From Paenibacillus sp. CAA11 (lineage in GTDB: Bacteria > Bacillota > Bacilli > Paenibacillales > Paenibacillaceae), in NCBI RefSeq assembly GCF_003060825.1, contig NZ_CP028922.1, positions 325,001 through 389,000 of the forward strand: 64,000 nt of DNA. The letters are read 5' to 3'. Numbering within the stretch: the stretch's first letter is position 1; each line of letters opens with the position of its first letter. Below, in pieces: positions 17,808 to 26,185 of the stretch. A program made the position numbers and the translations under genes. The notes under the pieces were generated by a model. That model had not been told where the DNA came from. It saw only the letters and a program-made list of their open reading frames with translations, and ran no database searches.

Positions 17808-18701
17808 TTGCTAAGCAAGAGATCCATATTAGCTTGGAAGAATAATGCGTTTGCCTGGCTGCTGCTGGCTCCGTCCCTGCTCTTTTTGTTCTTGTTCACC
17901 TTCTATCCAATTGGGCGCACCCTGTGGCTGAGTCTGCATCAAGCAGACTTGGCTGCTCCCGCGCCCCTGTTCATAGGTGCGGACAATTACAAATGGCTGG
18001 CGGGAGACGGTCTGTTTTGGAAGGTGATGCAAAATAACCTTTGGTTCGCGATAGGCACGGTGCCGACGTCGCTGGCCTTGGGGCTTGCGATGGCAGTGCT
18101 GGCTAATAAGGCGATTCGAGGCACGAGTTTCATCCGGGTCTCCTTTTTCTACCCTACGATGATTCCGATGATTGCTGTAGCGAATATCTGGCTGTTCATT
18201 TACACTCCGCAATACGGTCTGCTAAGCCGGCTGGTAAAGTCCATGAGCTTGCAGGATATGAACTGGCTGGGCTCACAGGATGTGGTGATGTGGGCCATGA
18301 TTGTGATGATTGTATGGAAGGAAGCCGGATACTTCATGATTTTCTATCTGGCCGGCCTTCAAAATATCTCTCCGGAGATTTACGAATCGACCCGGGTGGA
18401 TGGGGTTAGTCGGTGGAAGGTATTTCGCAAGATTACCTTTCCGCTGCTGATGCCGACAACCCTGTTTGTGTCCATTGTTGCCTTAACGAACTCCTTTAAG
18501 CTGGTCGATCATCTGATGATTATGACCAAGGGAGGGCCGGATAACGCAAGCAATCTGCTCCTCTACCATATTTACGAGACAGCATTCAGTTTCTGGGATC
18601 AGGGCATGGCCTCTGCGCTAACAATCATCATGGTGGCGATTCTGCTGCTGCTGGCAGCCTTCCAGTTCTTCGGACTGGATAAGCGAATCCATTACGAATA
18701 A
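17808..18701 (+). CDS. ugpA: ABC permease, UgpA-like
   Basis: 297-residue inner-membrane permease with six predicted TM helices. The start is TTG at 17808, after GGAGGACTACCC. The EAA loop that touches the ATPase is seen as IYESTRVDGVSRWKVFRKI (about residues 190-210), followed by TFPLLMPT. It lies 29 bases after ugpB and ends 12 bases before the next start. No ATPase gene is present; such importers in Firmicutes often share an MsmX-type ATPase encoded elsewhere. Confidence 0.87.
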   Translation: MLSKRSILAWKNNAFAWLLLAPSLLFLFLFTFYPIGRTLWLSLHQADLAAPAPLFIGADNYKWLAGDGLFWKVMQNNLWFAIGTVPTSLALGLAMAVLANKAIRGTSFIRVSFFYPTMIPMIAVANIWLFIYTPQYGLLSRLVKSMSLQDMNWLGSQDVVMWAMIVMIVWKEAGYFMIFYLAGLQNISPEIYESTRVDGVSRWKVFRKITFPLLMPTTLFVSIVALTNSFKLVDHLMIMTKGGPDNASNLLLYHIYETAFSFWDQGMASALTIIMVAILLLLAAFQFFGLDKRIHYE

Positions 18702-18713
18702 GAGGTGAGCGTG

Positions 18714-19598
18714 GTGCGAAGCGGACAATTAACTTTAAGGCAAGAACGGAAGCTAATCAGAGAGAATAAAAAAGAAAGCATGCGCTTGCAGCGCATGGCC
18801 CAGAGGGCGGGGCGATGGCTGCTTTATCTATTTGCGGCGGTGTGGCTAATCCCGCTGGTATGGATGACCATGACATCGCTGCGTCCAAAGCAGGTCGCCC
18901 TGTCGCCAGGGTTGTCTCTGGACTTTACGCTGGAGAATTTTAGACATGTCTGGTCGGCAGCCCCCTTCACCGAATATTACCTGAATACGGTGCTCATTGT
19001 GGTCGGGGTGTTCGCCGTGCAGCTGCTGACCGCCACGATGGCGGCTTATGTCTTTGCCCGGGTCGACTTTTTCGGCAAAGATTTTGTGTTTATGCTGTTC
19101 CTTGTTCAGATTATGGTTCCGGCAGATGTGCTGATTTTTCCGAATTATACCGTCTTGAAGGATCTGTCTCTGCTTGATACGAAGCTTGGCATTATGCTGC
19201 CTTACTTCGCCTCGGCCTTCGGCATATTCCTGCTGCGGCAGATGTTCAAGTCGATCCCCCATGAGCTGGATGAGGCGGCTACGATGGAGGGTTACTCCCG
19301 CTGGAGGATTTTGTGGAAAATCTATTTTCCGCTGGCCCGGCCAACCTACATCGCGTTCGGCCTTGTGTCGGTGAGCTATCATTGGAACAATTTCCTATGG
19401 CCGCTGATCGTGACGAACTCGGTAGAGAACCGTCCCCTTACAGTGGGGCTTGCGATCTTCGCCCAATCGTTCGAGACGGGAGCACAGTGGACAGAGGTGA
19501 GCGCTGCAACACTGCTGGTCATAGCGCCGCTTGTGGTCTTGTTCCTAGTGTTCCAGCGACAGTTTATGAACAGCTTTATTCAATCGGGAATTAAGTAA
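18714..19598 (+). CDS. ugpE: ABC permease, UgpE-like
   Basis: Second permease, about 294 residues, with a basic cytoplasmic N-terminus, six TM helices and the EAA loop LDEAATMEGYSRWRILWKI, then YFPLARP. Several in-frame GTG codons lie at the start (18705, 18711, 18714). AAGAGGTGA just after the ugpA stop best fits GTG at 18714. With UgpA it would form the membrane channel for the UgpB ligand. Confidence 0.86.
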   Translation: MRSGQLTLRQERKLIRENKKESMRLQRMAQRAGRWLLYLFAAVWLIPLVWMTMTSLRPKQVALSPGLSLDFTLENFRHVWSAAPFTEYYLNTVLIVVGVFAVQLLTATMAAYVFARVDFFGKDFVFMLFLVQIMVPADVLIFPNYTVLKDLSLLDTKLGIMLPYFASAFGIFLLRQMFKSIPHELDEAATMEGYSRWRILWKIYFPLARPTYIAFGLVSVSYHWNNFLWPLIVTNSVENRPLTVGLAIFAQSFETGAQWTEVSAATLLVIAPLVVLFLVFQRQFMNSFIQSGIK

Positions 19599-19632
19599 GT
19601 GAGAGCACTTTGGAGAGTGAAGGAGTGAAGGG

Positions 19633-20559
19633 ATGACACAACCTATGAGAGCTTCAATCTCGACCTATGCCTTATCCGATCTTCCGCTCGAGGAGGCCAT
19701 TGACAGGCTCATTCAGGAGGGCTGGAGAAGCATTGAGATCATGGCAGAAGGGCCGCATGGCGAGTTGCTGGGATGGACGAAGGAGAAGGTGGATGACTTA
19801 AGGCGGATGGGCAAGCAGCATGGCATAAGCTTCTCCATCCATGCGCCGATCAAGGACTGTAATCCTGCCGCAGCGAGGCCGGATGTTATCCGTGCTGCGG
19901 CAGAAACTGTCCTGCATACACTGCATCTTGCAGAAGAGCTGGGCTGCATCTATATCGTCCTGCATCCCGGCGAGCTAGCCGGGGGCAGCTCAGCTCAGCC
20001 GGGGCGTTCCTTGGAAGACGAGACGCTGGAGCGGGTGATTACCTTTCTGCAGGTGATTCTGCAGGCGTCCGAGGATTCCAAGGTGATCATTGCGCTGGAG
20101 AATGTGCCGCCTTATCCGGGCCTGCTTGGCACAGAGCCTGGTTTTCTGGAGCGAATCGTTCAGCGGCTCGCTTCACCGCGCATCAGGCTGATCTACGACT
20201 GCGGGCATGCGCACCTGCATGGGGATGGAGCCTGCCTCAGCATGCTGAGAGCCATGCTTCCCTACCTTGTCGGCTTACATCTTAGCGACAATTTAGGGCT
20301 TCAGGATGACCATTTGGCGCTTGGCACGGGAACGGTTCCAGTGGAAGCAGTGCTGGCCCTGCTGCAAGACTCTGGCTTTACGGGTTCCAGCGTGCTTGAG
20401 GTTCGCGATTATGCCGCCGTAGAGGCATCCCTTCCCCTGTTACTTCACCCATTTGCCAATCGCGTAGCATACCGGAATCAGAGCAATCCATATGATCAGA
20501 TGCATGGAGAAGAGCACGATATGATCCAGACTAAGCACGAGAACCACCGAAATAAGTAA
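19633..20559 (+). CDS. Sugar phosphate isomerase/epimerase-like TIM barrel
   Basis: 308-residue protein of the AP-endonuclease-2/xylose-isomerase-like superfamily. Metal-site features visible are FSIHAPIKD, YIVLHPGEL, VIIALENVPPY, LIYDCGHAHLHG and LVGLHLSDN, the usual His/Glu/Asp series. It is the last gene of the ugp operon (GAAGGAGTGAAGGG before ATG), so it may act on an imported or derived phosphorylated compound; the substrate is unknown. The last 40 residues are hydrophilic and lie opposite the 3' end of the convergent gene (120-base overlap), so this tail may be a late extension. Confidence 0.8.
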   Translation: MTQPMRASISTYALSDLPLEEAIDRLIQEGWRSIEIMAEGPHGELLGWTKEKVDDLRRMGKQHGISFSIHAPIKDCNPAAARPDVIRAAAETVLHTLHLAEELGCIYIVLHPGELAGGSSAQPGRSLEDETLERVITFLQVILQASEDSKVIIALENVPPYPGLLGTEPGFLERIVQRLASPRIRLIYDCGHAHLHGDGACLSMLRAMLPYLVGLHLSDNLGLQDDHLALGTGTVPVEAVLALLQDSGFTGSSVLEVRDYAAVEASLPLLLHPFANRVAYRNQSNPYDQMHGEEHDMIQTKHENHRNK

Positions 20560-21150
20560 GATGGCAGCGGCAGCAAGCATACCCCAGACCACGCGTTTAG
20601 GGTATGTTTTTCTTTTGGGCGCATGAACCTCTCGTTTGGCTTGCTCTGTAAGGGAGAAAGTCTGCTTGCCAATGAACATAACGATCAGCCAGGCCGCAAG
20701 AATGATGAAGGCTGTGGATGAGACAAATCCTAGGGTGACAGGAATTTGATAGCCGCCATCTGCATGAAATCCGTTGCGCAGCCATTCTCCTACAGGTTTG
20801 GAACTAAGAAGCTGAATGAAGAGCAGTATAGGTAAGCAGGCTGCAACGATGGAGAGCCCTTCACGAATGCGCTGGCCCGGCGTCTTGGGCGTAGCATTTT
20901 GAATAATTTCGTCGCAGAATGCACGGTAGTCTGTTCCGAATACCTTGGCAAGATCATCACCCCGTTCTTGTGCAGACAGTGCCATATCCAGTAGATCCTC
21001 TCTAATTCGCTCTACCTGTTCATCAGGGAGCGCACTGACGCGTAGATAGACGACCATGTCGGTCAGAATGTCCGCGTTATGCTTATTGAGCTTCTGATCC
21101 AGCTCGTTGTTGGTCCTGCGTAGGTGATTCAAGGTTTGATAGTTCATCAT
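20440..21150 (-). CDS. HAAS-like membrane protein paired with PadR regulator
   Basis: 236-residue protein. The cytoplasmic N-terminal helical part (about 1-90) has ILTDMVVYLRVSALPDEQVE and DLAKVFGTDYRAFCDEII, similar to HAAS/DUF1700-type domains coupled to PadR regulators. Four predicted TM segments follow (about 100-118, 138-160, 188-207, 211-230). It starts at ATG 21150 (AAGGAGACAATT upstream), inside the 3' end of the padR gene (68-base overlap), so the two are translationally coupled. Probably a stress or envelope-sensing partner of the regulator; the exact role is unknown. Confidence 0.7.
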   Translation of the reverse strand: MMNYQTLNHLRRTNNELDQKLNKHNADILTDMVVYLRVSALPDEQVERIREDLLDMALSAQERGDDLAKVFGTDYRAFCDEIIQNATPKTPGQRIREGLSIVAACLPILLFIQLLSSKPVGEWLRNGFHADGGYQIPVTLGFVSSTAFIILAAWLIVMFIGKQTFSLTEQAKREVHAPKRKTYPKRVVWGMLAAAAILLISVVLVLSLDHIVLFSMHLIIWIALIPVCYAIGKWVK

Positions 21151-21481
21151 AATTGTCTCCTTCCGATGTGAATAACCGCTTTACAGCGGAGGTGATCTGT
21201 ATCCAATTGTTCTTGAATTGCAGAAGGGATTGCTGCCCCTGCTCGGTCAGCTGATAGTATTTCCGCTTCGGTCCAAGCGGGGATTTCTTCTGCTTAGCTA
21301 GAATGAGCCCGTTCTTCTCTAGGCGCATAAGCAGCGGGTAGATCGTTCCTTCCGAAATATCGGGAAGGCCGCTCGCTTTGAGCTTCTCGGATATTTCATA
21401 TCCATAGGTTTCGCTTTGACTAATGACGCGAAGGATGCAGCCTTCAAGGGTACCCTTTAGCAGCTGTGACTTCTCGGCCAT
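21083..21481 (-). CDS. PadR-family transcriptional regulator
   Basis: 132-residue winged-helix regulator. The PadR signature is clear: LLKGTLEGCILRVISQSETY, GYEISEKLKASGL, ISEGTIYPLLMRLEKNGLI and GPKRKYYQLTEQGQQSL. The start is ATG at 21481 with AGGTAGGTGAG upstream; an eight-residue longer frame lacks a site. The C-terminal tail (after about residue 106) is encoded where the next gene begins. Autoregulation through the dyad at 21500-21526 is likely by family precedent. Confidence 0.88.
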   Translation of the reverse strand: MAEKSQLLKGTLEGCILRVISQSETYGYEISEKLKASGLPDISEGTIYPLLMRLEKNGLILAKQKKSPLGPKRKYYQLTEQGQQSLLQFKNNWIQITSAVKRLFTSEGDNYDELSNLESPTQDQQRAGSEAQ

Positions 21482-21499
21482 CTCATCACCTACCTTGTA

Positions 21500-21526
21500 A
21501 TACATAATAGATATGCTATATTGTAT
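21500..21526. promoter_or_regulatory. AT-rich dyad, candidate PadR operator
   Basis: ATACATAATAG (21500-21510) faces CTATATTGTAT (21516-21526), arms matching at 8 of 11 positions around ATATG. PadR-type operators are commonly ATAC-N-GTAT dyads. The site lies 19 bases upstream of the padR start codon, where it could block the promoter. Confidence 0.5.
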
Positions 21527-21622
21527 AACATAGTAGTTGTGTTGTCAAAATACACCTTTCTAATTTCTGTGAATGAAGTGTGGAAATTGCTTGAAACCCC
21601 TCATTTTTTTGACCAAAAATCC

Positions 21623-21649
21623 CAAATAAACAGCAAAGTTGGTCGATAT
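21623..21649 (+). promoter_or_regulatory. Sigma-D-like promoter for the soluble chemoreceptor
   Basis: CAAA (21623-21626), 15 bases, GTCGATAT (21642-21649): 3/4 and 7/8 to the sigma-D consensus TAAA-N15-GCCGATAT, about 40 bases before the start codon. Confidence 0.55.
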
Positions 21650-21689
21650 AATAGTAGAACATTAATTTCTGGAAGAGGGTACATAGAAA

Positions 21690-22514
21690 ATGAACACTCT
21701 AGATGCAGTTATCGCGGCAATGCCCGTGGTGGAGCAATTGCTTCAGGAAGATGCGACCGTAACGATTTATGACCGAGAGAAAATTCTATATGTTCTGCGG
21801 AATCCATCCGGCCTTAAACCGGGCGCTCCCCTCTTGGAGAGAAGTCGGAATTTTGGTGATCTGAAGAACGGGAGAGAGAAGACGGTGCTTTATTACCCGC
21901 CTGAAGTGTTTGGCCTCCCTCTGAACTCCTTGCAGGTGCCTATTATGGACGAGCAGAATGAAGTTATTGGGGTAATTAACGTTACTTACAACTTAGAAAA
22001 CCAGCAGAATTTACAGAGGTTAATGAATCAATCGGAGGAAATCATCGGCCGCCTGGTGGACAGCGTACAGCACGTGGCTGCACACTCGGAGGAGCTGAAC
22101 TCCACGACTGATGAGATGCTCCATAATACGAAGCGGGCGGTCGAGAATTCATCGAATGTGACTGAGGTAGCCAGCTTTATTCGGGAAATCTCGGAACAGA
22201 CGAATCTTCTGGGGCTTAATGCGGCGATTGAAGCGGCCCGTGTGGGGGAGGCTGGTGCTGGATTTGGAGTAGTTGCTAAAGAGATTCGCAAGATGTCTGT
22301 CGATACCAAGGAAGCTACAACGAGGATTGAAGATTCTCTGAAATCTGTGAAGACTTCCATGCATTTGATGGAGACGGAGCTCTCTGAAATCGCAGCTTCT
22401 TCTCATGAACAAGCTCTGCTTGTTACAAGCTTCATGGAAGCCATCGAGCAGTTGAACACGACGAACAAAGAGCTGAAGGAATTTGTGGAGAAATTTATTG
22501 ATCTTCAGGAGTAA
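21690..22514 (+). CDS. yfmS: Soluble short chemoreceptor, YfmS-like
   Basis: 274-residue cytoplasmic chemoreceptor without TM segments. The N-terminal half (about 1-110) is a PAS-like sensor ([51 protein letters not shown]). The C-terminal part is a short signalling hairpin with the conserved tip [20 protein letters not shown]. Length and layout match B. subtilis YfmS, a soluble chemoreceptor-like protein. A sigma-D-like promoter lies upstream and a strong terminator downstream, so it is monocistronic. It probably reports an intracellular signal to CheA/CheW. Confidence 0.85.
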   Translation: MNTLDAVIAAMPVVEQLLQEDATVTIYDREKILYVLRNPSGLKPGAPLLERSRNFGDLKNGREKTVLYYPPEVFGLPLNSLQVPIMDEQNEVIGVINVTYNLENQQNLQRLMNQSEEIIGRLVDSVQHVAAHSEELNSTTDEMLHNTKRAVENSSNVTEVASFIREISEQTNLLGLNAAIEAARVGEAGAGFGVVAKEIRKMSVDTKEATTRIEDSLKSVKTSMHLMETELSEIAASSHEQALLVTSFMEAIEQLNTTNKELKEFVEKFIDLQE

Positions 22515-22534
22515 ATATATAGGATCTAGTTGGA

Positions 22535-22560
22535 TTAAAGCTAAAGCTAAAGCTAAAGCC
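22535..22560. repeat. Short AAAGCT hexamer repeat
   Basis: AAAGCT is repeated about four times directly before the terminator of the soluble chemoreceptor gene; the last unit forms its stem. Confidence 0.7.
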
Positions 22561-22595
22561 TGTGTTCCCTGGAAAGGGCACGCAGGCTTTTTTTG
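22554..22595 (+). terminator. Terminator of the soluble chemoreceptor gene
   Basis: AAAGCCTG ... CAGGCTT hairpin with an inner CC/GG pairing, followed by seven Ts. Confidence 0.85.
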
Positions 22596-22854
22596 ATCTA
22601 TTACTTAGTTCCATTTTTCTTGTGAAAGAGGAATATCACCCACCACAGCAAGATGAAAGTGGCCCAAGATTGTGCAGAAAATTATAGGATGTAAAAGACA
22701 CCATGACCCTCCGGAGTTTGATGTTGAAGTACTAAAAAAGAACTATTGGTAGATATTTACTACCGAGGACTCTAGGCCCTTTTGGAGAGAAGCTTCATTA
22801 CGTTAGGATAATGTACGGAGCTTAAGCGATAATGAAAAGAAGGATGGGAAGAAC
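22596..22854. other. Intergenic region upstream of the RDD gene
   Basis: No gene or RNA recognised. A small dyad GGTAG-ATATTTA-CTACC lies near 22747-22764 and could be an operator. Confidence 0.3.
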
Positions 22855-23943
22855 GTGAATCAAGGGAGAGGGTTTCCGGCCTATGACAGACTATATCCTG
22901 TTGAGCCGATGAGAAGGGCGTGCTACGGATATGGCTTCTCCATCGTGGTTAGAAGATGGGCAGCTGCGGTCATTGATTATATCGTGCTGGCCGCGTTGGT
23001 TGCTGGGTTGGTCACGATTAATCTATGGACCGGCATCCCGGAATGGCCGGGCTTTATAACATTTATGGTCACTTTTACCATGTTATTGGTATTTGCCTAT
23101 TATTGGCTGCTGGAGGGGTTCACCGGCTTCACCATCGGTAAATTTCTGCTGCGCATTCGGGTACTGCAGGGAGATGGCCGTGTACCGGGACTGCTAAAAT
23201 CCCTGCTTCGGACCTTGCTGCGTCTGATAGAGCTTAATCCGTTCCTGTTAGGCGGACTCCCGGCGCTAATCTGTACAGCAGCGACGCAGAGCAAGCAAAG
23301 ACTCGGCGATATGGCCGCGCATACATATGTAGTAAAGCTTGAATCCCTTCCTGCAGAACAAAGAGGCAGCACAAGGGTGCTGGTTAGCGCCTTTTCCGTG
23401 GCAGGCATTCTGGTATTAGTCATGGCTGCACTAGGAATTAGAGAGATCATTCATCGTGAGACAGCTACACAACCTGTGATGAGTAAGGATATGCCCATAC
23501 AGTTGTCAGTGCAGAAGGACTGGAAGGTCTTTGAGGAGATGTCAGGCAAGAAGCTGTTTTCCCTCACCAATGAGAAGGAGGACAGCGACGTTATGGTGGC
23601 ATCTGAACCTCTCGAGAGCTTGGATGGGGACGTTCAGCTTCAGGATTATTTCCGAATCATGAGGGAGACCATGCTTGGGGAAGCTGCGAATGATGACTCC
23701 AGCATTATTGAGGCTCCTCGGATGCTTGAAATTGACGGTCATGAGGCCATTCTGTTCAAGTATAAGTCTAGCTTAGGTGAAGATAAAATGAATTATGTCT
23801 GGAGTGGCGTGCTGAAGACGGATAAATATATCTATCAGCTGAATGCCTGGACACCAGAATCAAGCAGTGAGAAGGTTCAGGAGGAAGTCGAGAAGGTGCT
23901 GCTCAGCTTCCGCGAAGTGGACCCGGAGGGAGACAGCATCTAG
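22855..23943 (+). CDS. RDD-family membrane protein with extracytoplasmic C-terminal domain
   Basis: 362 residues, GTG start. The RDD domain (about 25-155) is seen from IVVRRWAAAVIDYIVLAA through GFTIGKFLLRIRVLQGDGR to KQRLGDMAAHTYVV, with three TM segments. A fourth TM (about 180-200) is followed by a soluble domain of about 150 residues (QLSVQKDWKVFEEMSGKK, DVMVASEPLESLD, EIDGHEAILFKYKS) of the PsbP/DUF1795-like type. RDD proteins include ion exchangers and envelope proteins of unknown role. The fused outer domain suggests an envelope function; the substrate is unknown. Confidence 0.8.
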   Translation: MNQGRGFPAYDRLYPVEPMRRACYGYGFSIVVRRWAAAVIDYIVLAALVAGLVTINLWTGIPEWPGFITFMVTFTMLLVFAYYWLLEGFTGFTIGKFLLRIRVLQGDGRVPGLLKSLLRTLLRLIELNPFLLGGLPALICTAATQSKQRLGDMAAHTYVVKLESLPAEQRGSTRVLVSAFSVAGILVLVMAALGIREIIHRETATQPVMSKDMPIQLSVQKDWKVFEEMSGKKLFSLTNEKEDSDVMVASEPLESLDGDVQLQDYFRIMRETMLGEAANDDSSIIEAPRMLEIDGHEAILFKYKSSLGEDKMNYVWSGVLKTDKYIYQLNAWTPESSSEKVQEEVEKVLLSFREVDPEGDSI

Positions 23944-23971
23944 GGAGCAACGATGAATAACGCCCGAAAGG

Positions 23972-24061
23972 ATGATTCACATCAAAACAGTGCTGATCAG
24001 GTACCTGCAGCTGGTTGGCTGGGGATTGCTGGTGGCCGTGGGGCTGTTTTTTTACTCTTGA
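23972..24061 (+). CDS. Possible 29-residue membrane peptide
   Basis: ATG at 23972 opens a 29-codon frame: MIHIKTVLIRYLQLVGWGLL and then VAVGLFFYS, one hydrophobic helix with a basic N-terminus. The ribosome binding site is poor (GAAAGG touches the ATG). An overlapping frame from 23953 (GGGAGCAACG upstream) encodes 37 residues without clear features. Either could be chance. Confidence 0.25.
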   Translation: MIHIKTVLIRYLQLVGWGLLVAVGLFFYS

Positions 24062-24184
24062 AATAGCGGCCATGGGTGTATTAGCTCTTTATGATTTCAA
24101 GTATTGAATAGATCTAGAACTTGGTAAGCTAAGCCCAAAGGAATGGCAGTTTAGGAGAACCCTAGACTGTCGTTTTCTTGTTTT

Positions 24185-24234
24185 GAAAAAGCCCCTTCTT
24201 TTCCAGCCCTATGCAGGGCGGGGAAAAAGGGGCT
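24185..24234 (-). terminator. Terminator of the secreted Ig-like gene
   Basis: Minus-strand hairpin AGCCCCTTTTTCCCC ... GGGGCT with an inner CCCT/AGGG stem, followed by TTTTTC, 25 bases after the stop at 24259. Confidence 0.8.
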
Positions 24235-24258
24235 AAAGAATAAGTAATAAGTCCGCTC

Positions 24259-25113
24259 TTATTCGAATTGCGCCATGTGCTTATCAATACCTTTGAAGTA
24301 TTGGTCCAGCAGCTTGCGTCCGGCGTCAATTTTGGCATTAGCTTGTTTGTATAGGTTTGTGTTGATTTTACTTGAATAGAGTGCTTTCTTCATCAAGGTT
24401 AGCCCTTGCAGCTGAAGGGACACACCCTTGATGTAATTGTTGTGATTTTGGGCCAGGAAGCTGTTCGAAGTCTTCACCGTCTTCAGGCTGCCCAGGAATT
24501 TGGTGTAGTTCGGAATGATGGTCCCGTTAAAAGCGTAGTATGCCTCTTTTCTTGTTTTAGAGGTTACGTAGCGGTATTTATTGTACGTATCCAGCGCCTT
24601 AGTCTCATAAGGAATGATCTTCTCCAGCTGTGCCATGTAATTCTGCGTCTGCTGCAGGAGGAGCAGGTAAGCAGGATCATACTCCGTGGAACTGGAAGGA
24701 TCTGTGCTGCTGCCATTGTCCGCCGGTGTGCCTGTAGAGGTTCCAGTGTCTGCTACTGTGAAATTAAATTGAACCGGATCATAGCCGTTAGCACTCACAG
24801 TGACAGAGCTTGTGCCTGGGCGGAGGGCCTTGACGGTCACGCCGCCAATACCGTCCATTGTCGATACAACTGCTGGATTTCCGGCTTTGCTGGAAATGTC
24901 GGTGTACAGCACTTGCTTCAAATCGCATTGTAGTTGGATATAGCCGCTGCCTTTGGAATAATCGTCAGAGACGATTAAGTCCGTCTTGTCTACCGTAATT
25001 GTGCAGACCTCCTTGAGCGACTTGGTGGCCGCCGCAGAGGCACCAGCAGGCAGAACCGCCATGCTGACCAGCAGGAATGTGAGGAGTCCTGCCATCATTT
25101 TCGTAAACTTCAT
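24259..25113 (-). CDS. Secreted protein with bacterial Ig-like domain and helical domain
   Basis: 284 residues. Signal peptide MKFTKMMAGLLTFLLVSMAV ... ASA (cleavage near residue 28). A BIG2-type Ig-like domain (about 33-120, with VSTMDGIGGVTVKALRPGTS) is followed by a Thr/Ser/Gly linker and a helical domain (about 145-284: LLLLQQTQNYMAQLEKIIPY, YVTSKTRKEAYYAFNGTIIP). I start at ATG 25113 with GGAGGG upstream; the frame extends 36 codons further without a site or signal peptide. No enzyme motif. Probably a cell-envelope or matrix protein of unknown function. Confidence 0.75.
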   Translation of the reverse strand: MKFTKMMAGLLTFLLVSMAVLPAGASAAATKSLKEVCTITVDKTDLIVSDDYSKGSGYIQLQCDLKQVLYTDISSKAGNPAVVSTMDGIGGVTVKALRPGTSSVTVSANGYDPVQFNFTVADTGTSTGTPADNGSSTDPSSSTEYDPAYLLLLQQTQNYMAQLEKIIPYETKALDTYNKYRYVTSKTRKEAYYAFNGTIIPNYTKFLGSLKTVKTSNSFLAQNHNNYIKGVSLQLQGLTLMKKALYSSKINTNLYKQANAKIDAGRKLLDQYFKGIDKHMAQFE

Positions 25114-25287
25114 GTGTCGTTTTCCCTCCAGACAATCTTGAAAGTTATGGCCTGGGTGCATGATTGTAACCAGGTTATATTTACCACTGCTTATGATAGT
25201 GACATCTGTTATCGGCTGCAAGACCTAAACCGAAAGCTAGGTCTTAAGACCTGGTTGATGTACTGAGAAGGTCGGGGAAAGTGGGGG

Positions 25288-25971
25288 CTAAATGGACTGG
25301 GCCAGGCGAAAGCCGAGGTCGTCTATACGAAAGGTGGGATGGCTGCGCCGGCGGCATGTAGCCCCGCAGCCCCTGGCTTCTTCAGCCCAGCTGCCTCCCC
25401 GGAAAATGCGGTAAGGGCCGTACACCTTCTCATCATATAAATCCCAGCACCATTCCCATACGTTGCCTAACATATCATACATGCCCCAGGCATTCGGTTC
25501 CTTGCTTCCTACCTCATGGGGTCCCCCTCCGGAATTCTCCTCATACCAGGCAATCCGGTCAAGTTCTCCGTACCTGTATCCCGAACTTCCTGCTTTACAT
25601 GCGTACTGCCACTCAGCCTCAGAAGGAAGCCGGTAACCGTCTGCATCTTCATCCCATGCTACGTGTTCGCCATCTTGGCTGAGGACATAGCACTCTTTCA
25701 GACCAGCCCTGCGAGACAGCATGTTGCAAAAGCTAATGGCCTCGTTCCAGGAGATATTCACCATCGGTTTAAGCTCATCTTCCATAAGACTATGAGAGGG
25801 GTCCATAACAGAATAGTACAGACCGTTCGTTACCGGATGAGTGGCCAGGCGAAAGGGCTTAATGTGGATGGTCCAGGTGCTCTTAATTCGGTCGTCTCTT
25901 AACTCGATCTCTCCCCCGGGGATTTCCGCCATGGGGAAGGGGGACATAGCATGATTTAGCTTTTCAGACAC
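25288..25971 (-). CDS. FGE/SUMF1-family (formylglycine-generating enzyme-like) protein
   Basis: 227 residues, GTG start with TAGGAGG upstream. The FGE-sulfatase fold is seen through PFRLATHPVTNGLYY, ISWNEAISFCNMLSRRAGL, YRLPSEAEWQYACKAG, GMYDMLGNVWEWCWDLYD, FRGGSWAEEARGCGATCRRR and the terminal DDLGFRLA. True FGE oxidises a sulfatase Cys; many homologues act as ergothioneine synthase-like or non-catalytic domains. Cys residues lie in the GCGATC segment, but I cannot align them safely to the catalytic pair. No sulfatase gene is in the window, so the partner is unknown. Confidence 0.8.
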   Translation of the reverse strand: MSEKLNHAMSPFPMAEIPGGEIELRDDRIKSTWTIHIKPFRLATHPVTNGLYYSVMDPSHSLMEDELKPMVNISWNEAISFCNMLSRRAGLKECYVLSQDGEHVAWDEDADGYRLPSEAEWQYACKAGSSGYRYGELDRIAWYEENSGGGPHEVGSKEPNAWGMYDMLGNVWEWCWDLYDEKVYGPYRIFRGGSWAEEARGCGATCRRRSHPTFRIDDLGFRLAQSI

Positions 25972-26105
25972 GCTGTAGCCTCCTAATTAGATTTTTTCAT
26001 GAATCTTACCTTATATATGTTGGGCCATCAATGGCAATTGCAATGATAGGGAGAGATCCTATAAGGACGCGATGGAGAAGCTATCATCTCCGGCATTTCT
26101 AGAAG

Positions 26106-26145
26106 AGAGGCAGCACCTTAACTTAGAAAGTTGGAAGCTGCCTCT
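26106..26145. terminator. Hairpin between hmoB and the FGE-like gene
   Basis: AGAGGCAGC / GCTGCCTCT stem with an inner AACTT/AAGTT pairing; weak T-runs on both sides. Probably ends hmoB transcription. Confidence 0.55.
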
Positions 26146-26185
26146 ATTTAAATTGAAGGGAGGTCTTTTTTCGTGAGCCTAGGCT

